32,519 nt of DNA, from the NCBI GenBank assembly GCA_963785755.1, contig CAWAXG010000017.1, positions 1 to 32,519 of the forward strand. The letters run 5' to 3'. Position 1 is the first letter of the stretch; every line of letters starts with the position of its first letter. This document shows, piece after piece, positions 26,528 to 32,519 of this stretch. The notes beneath the pieces were generated by a model. The model did no database searches. It was not told the DNA's origin and saw nothing but the letters and a program-made list of their open reading frames with translations. This DNA is from JACCXG01 sp963785755 (GTDB lineage Bacteria; Acidobacteriota; Vicinamibacteria; Vicinamibacterales; 2-12-FULL-66-21). The position numbers were made by a program, and so were the translations under genes.

Positions 26528-29500
26528 CGCTCGCGATACGGGCGCGCCTCCGGCAGGCCCTTGTCCATCTGCACGTTCTCCGGCGGGTAGGCCGGCCGCT
26601 CGAAGCGATAGTCCCCCGGATAGGTCACGTCGTCGAACGTCTTCAGGAACTCGATGATGTCGTAGCGCATCTCGTCGTCGAGATCCGGGTAGAACCACCA
26701 TTCGTGGCCCGTGTTCCAGTTCCCGATCTGCCGGGTGTCGTAGGTGAACGGCTGCATGCGGGGCGGCGTCAGGAAGCGCGGGCCGTCCACGACGTAGCCG
26801 AGCTTCACCGGGTCGTACTCCTTCGTTCCGAGCTTGAACGTCGTCGGACGCTCGTTCGCCGGCCGGAGCAGATCGAACACGCTCGGGACCGAGCCGTTGT
26901 GGAGAAACGGCGCGGTCGCCCAGATTCCCTTCAGCGTCTTCGCGCGATAGACGCCGCGCTGCCGGGTGTCGGGGAACTTCTGGTACTCGAGCAGCGGCGC
27001 GCGGAACTCCGCTTCCCCGCGCGTCGCTCTTGATTCCCATCGCGCCTGCACATCGGGCGGGATGTTGTGCTCGGCGTAGTAGGCGGCCTTTACCTTCTTG
27101 ACGATCTCGAACGCGGCCAGTCCGAACGGCTTCGGCCCCTCGGCGGTCATCACCGTGCGCTCGAAGTTGATCGCCGTGCTCGGATCGGTTCCGACGACGT
27201 CGAGGGGGAACAACTGGTATTCGTTGAGCGACCCCGACTTGCCGTAGGTCTCGTGGCACAGCGCACACGTGCGATCGAAGATTTTCCTGCCTCGCTCGGC
27301 CCGGGCTTGATCGACAGGCCCGAACAGCTCGGCCGGCCATACCGGGCTCGAGAGCTTGTACTGGAGGTCCTCCATCGCGTGCAGGTTGTCGACGCGAACG
27401 GTCCTGCTGAAGCCCTTGTCGGGCTGCACCGTCGCACCGACCCCGAGCGCCTGGCCGATGTTGCGCTCGATCACCGAGTTCGTATTCACGCCCCACTGGA
27501 ACCAGGACGTCCGCTCCATTCCCCACAGGTGCGGGAAACTGACTGGCGCGTCGGCCGGCACGACGTTGAGGCCTTCCGTGAAGTTCGCGTTCTTGTAGGC
27601 GCCGAACAGCTCGTTGCGGCCGACGCCGAAAGCGTCGTTCCTGCCATAGCCCTCCTCGGTGCTGAGCGCCTGCCCCTGGACGACGAGCTTCATCGCGCCG
27701 AAGCCGTGAAGCTTGTCCATCAGGAGCGAACGATTGGCAATCGCCATCCGGAGACCGGCGAGAACGCGCCAGAAGGCGCCCGGCTCTCCCGCGTCGAGCG
27801 TCTCGTTCGTGCTTGCCGGCACAGAGACGGCGCTCGCCTGCTGGACAACGGGATAGTCGGGGAGCGGGACGAGCTGTACACGCCGCCAGCGATCCAGGAA
27901 GCGCAGGCGCCGGCGGCTGCTGCGCGCGGTCGCGGACGTCTCGTCCACGATCCCCTTCACGAAGGCGTTGATGTAGGCCATCGAAGGCCCGCCGTCCATC
28001 CTGAACGCGCGGCCGTTGTAGTGCAGCTCGCCGACGTGGCAGGCCGTGCAGTTCAGGCCCATCATCTGCTGCCCTGTGATCTTCCCGTAGCCTGCCGTCA
28101 CGCCCACCGGGAGCGCGTACGGGTTGTACTGGCTCTTCGGGTCTGGCAGGAAGCCGTAGCGCTCCACGTTTTCGAGGAACGGCCGGTAGGTGACGCTGCC
28201 GTCGGGCCATGTGATCTCCTGCTCGAGTGCGAGCAGCCATGCAATAGGGTAGGCCTCGCCCCCTTCGCTCAGGTGGTAGTACTGCTGGCGCTCGGCGTCG
28301 GTCAGACCGTTGCGGCCCATAGGAGACGGGGGATAGGTCAGCTGGTCGGCCCAGGGGAGATCTTTCGTGACGGGCCAGATCGCCCAGGCCAGCGCGGCAG
28401 AGAAGACGAGCGCGGCGACGGCGATCGCGGTCCACGCCAGTCTCCGCACGGGGCGGTCCGGCGTCCACGGGCTGGCCACGACGGGTTGCGCGAGCCGGGC
28501 AGCCCGGCTCGCCGATTCCGCGTGCCAGCGGGCGCGGTTGATGCTGCCGATCGGCCGCGAGTCCGGCGTGGAGTGCTCGGTGACGTCGATCGAGAAGGTT
28601 TCCGCCTGTGCCGGCGGCAGCACCGACTTCGGCAGTAACCGCAGCCGGGCGACGACATTGAACGGCGACTCGTGTTCGTTCCACTCGACCGCGGCGTTCT
28701 CCACCCAGAAGGACGCTTCCTGTGTCCGGCCATCGTGCGTCATCCTGTCCGGTTCGAGGAGCTGGAGCGCGAAGGCGAACTCGCTCATCTGCTCGTCCTC
28801 GTTGACGTGTCGCACGAGCTCGTCCTGCAGCCGGTTCGGGCCGGCCTGCAGCGGCCGCGCCGGATTGTCTGCGGGGATCGCCGAGTACTTGATGGCGTCG
28901 CGGCCGCCGTGGAGGAACGGCACGGTGCTCCAGAAGCGAAGCTGCTGGTACGGCTTCCGCGGCGTGCCCCTCATCTGCTGACGGCCGAGCCGAATCACGC
29001 GGAGCAGACTGCGGAATTCGCTCCACGTCAGTGATCGGAGCGCCTTCCATTTCGCACGCATCCCCGCGGCCGAGAGCACCCGGACGGATACCGCGAACGC
29101 ATGCGAGTCGTTGATGGGAAACGTGCTCCTGCTGTTCATCGAGAAATCGAGGCGGGTGGCGCCAGGGACGAGGCCGGGCGGCACGTCGATCGAGAACGAC
29201 ATGGCGCGGACGTCTGGCAAGCGGTCGCGTCGATGGCCGCCATCGGCATTCGCGAATCGCACGATTGCCGGGTAGATGCCGGGGGTCGAGAAGATGCCCC
29301 GGGCGAGCCGTTCGGCCAGCGCGGGATCGTGCACTACCTGGCGGACGTCGAGCACTTCGAGCTCGGCCTTCACGCAGATGCCCTTCGCGTGCGTCCCGCG
29401 CGCGAGCGGCCGCTGCCCGGCCGCCGCCGCCTGCGCCTGGATGGCCAGCATCCCGCGCCTGATCTCATCGATATCGGCCGCTTCCGTCGGGCTCTTCCGC

Positions 29501-29541
29501 TCGAGTCCTGACGGATCGAGATCTTCCGCGACGAACGTCAT
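26524..29541 (-). CDS. Fusion of catalase-like domain and RoxA/MauG-like di-heme cytochrome
   Basis: 1005 residues, intact frame, AAGGAG seven bases before the ATG. Residues 40-345 resemble the y4iL-type catalase-like family: GTHAKGICVKAEL with distal His51, TPGIYPAIVRFANADG, DFSMNSRSTFPINDSHAF, AIKYSAIP, VEWNEHESPF and RPIGSINRARW. Where catalases carry the axial Tyr in an RxxxY motif, this one has RWHAE (Glu342). One membrane helix spans 369-390. The C-terminal 600 residues match the RoxA-like di-heme peroxidase/oxygenase family: heme sites CTACH (Cys498-His502) and CALCH (Cys759-His763), plus ERGRKIFDRTCALC, GIWATAPFLHNGSVPSVFDLL and YDIIEFLKTF. RoxA cleaves polyisoprene double bonds. Topology puts the cytochrome outside and, if nothing precedes the helix, the catalase-like domain inside. 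It follows the patatin gene by 89 bp. Confidence 0.87.
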   Translation of the reverse strand: MTFVAEDLDPSGLERKSPTEAADIDEIRRGMLAIQAQAAAAGQRPLARGTHAKGICVKAELEVLDVRQVVHDPALAERLARGIFSTPGIYPAIVRFANADGGHRRDRLPDVRAMSFSIDVPPGLVPGATRLDFSMNSRSTFPINDSHAFAVSVRVLSAAGMRAKWKALRSLTWSEFRSLLRVIRLGRQQMRGTPRKPYQQLRFWSTVPFLHGGRDAIKYSAIPADNPARPLQAGPNRLQDELVRHVNEDEQMSEFAFALQLLEPDRMTHDGRTQEASFWVENAAVEWNEHESPFNVVARLRLLPKSVLPPAQAETFSIDVTEHSTPDSRPIGSINRARWHAESASRAARLAQPVVASPWTPDRPVRRLAWTAIAVAALVFSAALAWAIWPVTKDLPWADQLTYPPSPMGRNGLTDAERQQYYHLSEGGEAYPIAWLLALEQEITWPDGSVTYRPFLENVERYGFLPDPKSQYNPYALPVGVTAGYGKITGQQMMGLNCTACHVGELHYNGRAFRMDGGPSMAYINAFVKGIVDETSATARSSRRRLRFLDRWRRVQLVPLPDYPVVQQASAVSVPASTNETLDAGEPGAFWRVLAGLRMAIANRSLLMDKLHGFGAMKLVVQGQALSTEEGYGRNDAFGVGRNELFGAYKNANFTEGLNVVPADAPVSFPHLWGMERTSWFQWGVNTNSVIERNIGQALGVGATVQPDKGFSRTVRVDNLHAMEDLQYKLSSPVWPAELFGPVDQARAERGRKIFDRTCALCHETYGKSGSLNEYQLFPLDVVGTDPSTAINFERTVMTAEGPKPFGLAAFEIVKKVKAAYYAEHNIPPDVQARWESRATRGEAEFRAPLLEYQKFPDTRQRGVYRAKTLKGIWATAPFLHNGSVPSVFDLLRPANERPTTFKLGTKEYDPVKLGYVVDGPRFLTPPRMQPFTYDTRQIGNWNTGHEWWFYPDLDDEMRYDIIEFLKTFDDVTYPGDYRFERPAYPPENVQMDKGLPEARPYRER

Positions 29542-29548
29542 CTGAAGA

Positions 29549-29554
29549 CTCCTT
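29549..29554 (-). promoter_or_regulatory. Shine-Dalgarno AAGGAG of the catalase/di-heme gene
   Basis: AAGGAG on the minus strand, seven bases before the ATG at 29541. It supports a start ahead of the catalase-like domain, so the fusion is one translated protein. Confidence 0.6.
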
Positions 29555-29629
29555 CAAAGCCGGTCGGAACGCGGTCCTGCACCGGCGTGCGCGAAGTGCG
29601 GAGTTGCTGGTTGCCAAGGGGAGGGGCGG

Positions 29630-29658
29630 ATTATACGCGTGCTGTCGCCGATGGCGCA
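29630..29658 (-). promoter_or_regulatory. Possible internal promoter for the catalase/di-heme gene
   Basis: A perfect minus-strand TATAAT (29635-29630) straddles the patatin stop codon, about 90 bases before the next start. A weak TTGCGC lies 18 bases upstream as a -35. AT-rich hexamers are rare here, which makes it notable, but the -35 is poor. Confidence 0.35.
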
Positions 29659-32508
29659 AAAGATCCATCCGCCCGGGTCTTCCGCGCGGCCGCGCAGAGA
29701 TCCCGCGCGTCCGCCAGTTCCAGCTCCCCCGCGACCGACATGACGCTGTGATACCCCAGCGCGCGATAGCTCTCGAACCGATCCTCGTCGAAGAACTGGT
29801 TGCCGGTCGGGTCGTGCGGAAAGGCCGGATGCAGCGCGGCAAAGTTGCGGATGTCCACGGACTCGTCGCCCGAGAGCGTGGCCTTCACGTAGAGCAGCAG
29901 GCCATCCGGCGCATCGGGTCCGTCCACCGCGCTGTAGCGGATCGTGCCGAGCACCGCGTGAGCATTGCCGTCGCCCTGCCCCGTCTTCGACATGTTCATC
30001 TCGCCGAACTCGATCGGGATGCCGAGATCGATGCGAATCCGGCGCATCGCGTTCGACAGGTCCACGAACGTGTAGTCGGGATCGCAGCCGGCGTCCGACA
30101 CGATGATGACGCCGCACCGCCGGACCACCATCGACCACAGTCCGAGGTTCTCGAAATGCCCGCCGTCCGACAGGTAGACGTAGGGGTTGGTGTCCGTCGT
30201 GAGTCCGAGCAGCTCACGCACGATCGGCCCGACACCATGCGCCGGATCACTCCGCTGCCAGGTCGCCGGATCGGTCGGGTTGCCGAACCACAGACCCAGG
30301 CGGGCGTTGGCCAGCGTCAGCAGAAACGCGAGCGCCTTCGACGAGTACATCCCCATCGCCGGGCTCGCCGCCGCCCCCGAAACAGCGAGCGCCATGCCGA
30401 GGGACAACCCCGTCGCCGGGCCGCCGCCGTCCGACCCGTACTCCGACGACAGGCGGTAGCCGAGCTCGGAGCTGCCGACGTGGAGCGGCGAGAACGTGAA
30501 CGCGTAGGCCTTCCTCTCGTTCCGCCCGTAGTTCGTGGACGAGACGTTGTTCAGCGTTGCGTTGATGACCTGCAGCGGACGCACATCGCTCAGCTCGTGG
30601 ACGCGCAGGTCGTCCGCGGGATCGAAGCCGGTGAACGCGTTCGGCCGGCGATCCGCATGCGACGCGCCGAGGAACGTGCGCACCAGACGCTGCCGGTACA
30701 TGCCGTGCAGCGAGAAGCGGTTGGCCGGCACGAAGCCGCCCATCAGCAATCCGAGAGCGAACACGACGGCGGCCAACAGCACGACGTCCCGAAGGCCGGC
30801 GGGCGGGTCGCTGCCGCCGGGTGGCAGGAAGCCTCGCAGCGCCCACGCGTTGAACCACGCCACGGTCGCCAGCAGCACGACGATCGTCAGGGGCAGCGCG
30901 ATGCGCTGGAACGCGAGGCGCACGGTCGACGGCTGACCGCTGGTGCCGCCAGAACGCGCGGCCAGGCCCGCAAGCGAACTGAGCAGCGGAACCAGGACGC
31001 TGAAGAGCGAAGACGTCGTGTGATGTTCGAGCTGGAAAGCGGCGCCAGCCGCCTGCACGGCGAGCTCGATCAGATCGGCCAGGTAGAACACCAGCACGCC
31101 GGCCGCCAGCCACAGCGTCGCCGCAATCGCGAGCCACGCCGCAAACCGGTTCCACCACTCGAGCGCCGCATCCGTGAGCTCGTGGCTGGCGAGGCCGATG
31201 AAGATCGTGTTCGCGAGCAGCATCAGCGCCAGGATCCCCGGCACCGCGACGACGGCGTACAACTCGCCGAGCGGATCGCCGAAGTAGAAGTCCTTGCGCG
31301 CGAACCAGTATGCGCCGAAGCCGACGATCGGCCCGGCGACGAGAGCAGCCATTACGGTTCGCGCCCCCGCGTTCATCCGCACCGCGCGATCCGTGAGAGC
31401 GCTCCTGCGGTCGAGCCGTTGATTGATCGCGGCGACGGCGATCAGCATCAGCGGGATGCCGGCGACGAGCTCGATGCGCCACGGCCCGCCGGGCGTCCAG
31501 CCGCCTGCCGTCACGAGCGCCGCAGCCGTGAGCGCGGCGGCCGCCAGCGCCGGCGGCGCCGTGCGGACGTTCGGCCGGGCGATCGCGCCGATCACCAGCC
31601 AGCCCGCGGCCGGCAGCACGGCCGACACGAACAACGCCGCCGTCTCGTCGGGCGCGCAAGGATAGGCTGACCAGAACAACGTCAGCCCGATCGTGCCGAT
31701 CACCGTCGGACCGACGACGAACGACAGGAAGCGCCCCTGCGGCCAGCTGTCCCCTCGCCCGACGAAATTCATCACGACGTAGCCGATGGCGACGACGAAC
31801 ATCGAGAGCGACAGCAGCCCGAGCCAGAAGGGAGCGGCGTCGGCCGGGAGGCAGGCCTGGCCGGGCGCGGCGATCACGTTCTGCTCCACGTTCGCGACCG
31901 CCGCGAGATAGATGCGCGGGACGAGCAGCACCGCGGCCAGCAGCGGCAGCAGGACGAGCCAGTTCAGCAACAGGTTCCGCGCCATCGTCGCGAGCAGCGT
32001 CCAGACATCCGCGGAGATCACGCCCCCTTTCGGCGCGAGATACCGGCACGTCGCGCGGAGGCGGTTCACGGGCGAGAGCTTCCGGCTTCCCCCCGCATGG
32101 CGCCGACCGGCGCGGGTCTCCATCCCGGCCAGCACCTCGTCGCGTCCGTCGCGGTGCAGCCACGAGGTGAACCAGCCGCCGGCGTAGCCGCCCCCTGACA
32201 CCGTCGACAGGTAATCGAGCTTGCCAAGCGGGCCCACGCGGGCGAGCGCCTGAAGGATGCCGAGTCCGAACGTCGCACTGCGGATGCCGCCACCGGAGAG
32301 ACAGAGCGCGGCCGGGCGGCGCTGGTGCAGGAGCAGCTGCAGCGCTTCGAGCCGCGGCCGCGGAGGCGCGAGCGCTCCCGGGCTCGAACGGCTTCGCGCC
32401 GTAGAGCGCTTCGTATTCCGCCTCGAGGACCGCGCACCAGTCGAGGGGACTGCCGCCGGCGCCCGTCCGCGGACTCGTTTCAGACGGTTTCATGAGGGAG
32501 CGCGCCAT
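29631..32508 (-). CDS. Patatin-like lipase with large multi-pass membrane insert, frame-broken
   Basis: About 958 residues after correction. Patatin elements bracket the protein: the oxyanion motif CLSGGGIRSATFGLGILQAL near residue 70, the likely nucleophile in YLSTVSGGGYAGGW near 105, and the Asp of the catalytic dyad in YLSDGGHFENLGLW near 780. Between them lie about 670 residues with at least ten hydrophobic segments, for example NLLLNWLVLLPLLAAVLLVP, GYVVMNFVGRGDSW and ELYAVVAVPGILALMLLANT. The dyad is thus split by a membrane domain. The first frame (32508 to about 32380) shifts +1 in the CCCGGG at 32377-32382 and continues as ALAPPRPRLEALQLL. No ribosome site is evident at either candidate start (32508, 32493). 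It lies upstream of the catalase/di-heme fusion on the same strand, so a shared role on membrane lipids is plausible. Confidence 0.83.
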
Positions 32509-32519
32509 TCTACGTCCAG

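Noticed and set aside
24977..29050. A very long antisense/alternate open frame (over 1300 codons) across the kinase end and the catalase/di-heme gene
   Set aside because: It is Arg/Ala/Pro-rich with no domain, and overlaps two genes with clear families. Long shadow frames are expected at this GC content.
29604..31670. A ~690-codon plus-strand open frame over the patatin gene
   Set aside because: Composition is typical of antisense to a high-GC gene (His/Arg/Gln-rich), with no motif; the minus strand carries patatin motifs and membrane helices.

Overview
The window is a high-GC chromosomal segment, probably from an uncultured Acidobacteriota (Vicinamibacteria-like). I infer this from the mix of genes: several Ser/Thr kinases fused to TolB-like, AAA+ and TPR modules, a giant two-component sensor with a Reg_prop propeller, many secreted proteins, and a RoxA-like di-heme enzyme. 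I saw no rRNA, tRNA, IS element, CRISPR array or phage gene.

Layout. 1-6.7 kb: a secreted subtilisin-like protease with an I9 propeptide and PA domain; a CotH-kinase-family protein; a phosphate-selective-type porin divergent from a lipoprotein metallophosphatase (a likely phosphate or phosphoester acquisition pair); a membrane-anchored TolB-like protein; and the N-lobe stump of a Ser/Thr kinase. 6.7-11.1 kb, minus strand: a SUMF1-like secreted protein, a very large secreted protein with Ig-like repeats and a PxKD-type tail, and a small secreted protein, probably one operon. 11.3-15.1 kb: a hybrid-length sensor kinase and its NarL-type regulator. 15.2-17.2 kb: a DUF2157 membrane protein coupled by an ATGA overlap to a GDYXXLXY-domain protein. 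17.3-18.9 kb: a cupredoxin-like protein ending at a good Rho-independent terminator, and a divergent secreted hypothetical. 19-26.5 kb: an HHxxxDG acyltransferase divergent from two consecutive Ser/Thr kinases (kinase-AAA-TPR, then kinase-TolB-TPR). The two directions share a palindromic ATTATAAT that gives a TATAAT on each strand. 26.5-32.5 kb, minus strand: a membrane-embedded patatin-like lipase followed by a 1005-residue fusion of a catalase-like domain, one membrane segment and a RoxA/MauG-like di-heme cytochrome.

The most interesting unit is the patatin / catalase-like / di-heme cytochrome pair. Its parts suggest release of an acyl chain at the membrane followed by heme-based oxidation, i.e. 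a possible bacterial oxylipin or lipid-hydroperoxide system. That function is inference.

A caution on sequence quality: seven genes carry eight single-base frame breaks, all in short G/C runs, and seven of the eight are +1. Each gene continues in the next frame with conserved family sequence. These look more like assembly or sequencing indels than real decay, so the genes are annotated over their full span with the break stated. The kinase stump at 6.4-6.7 kb is different: no frame continues it, and it looks truly truncated.
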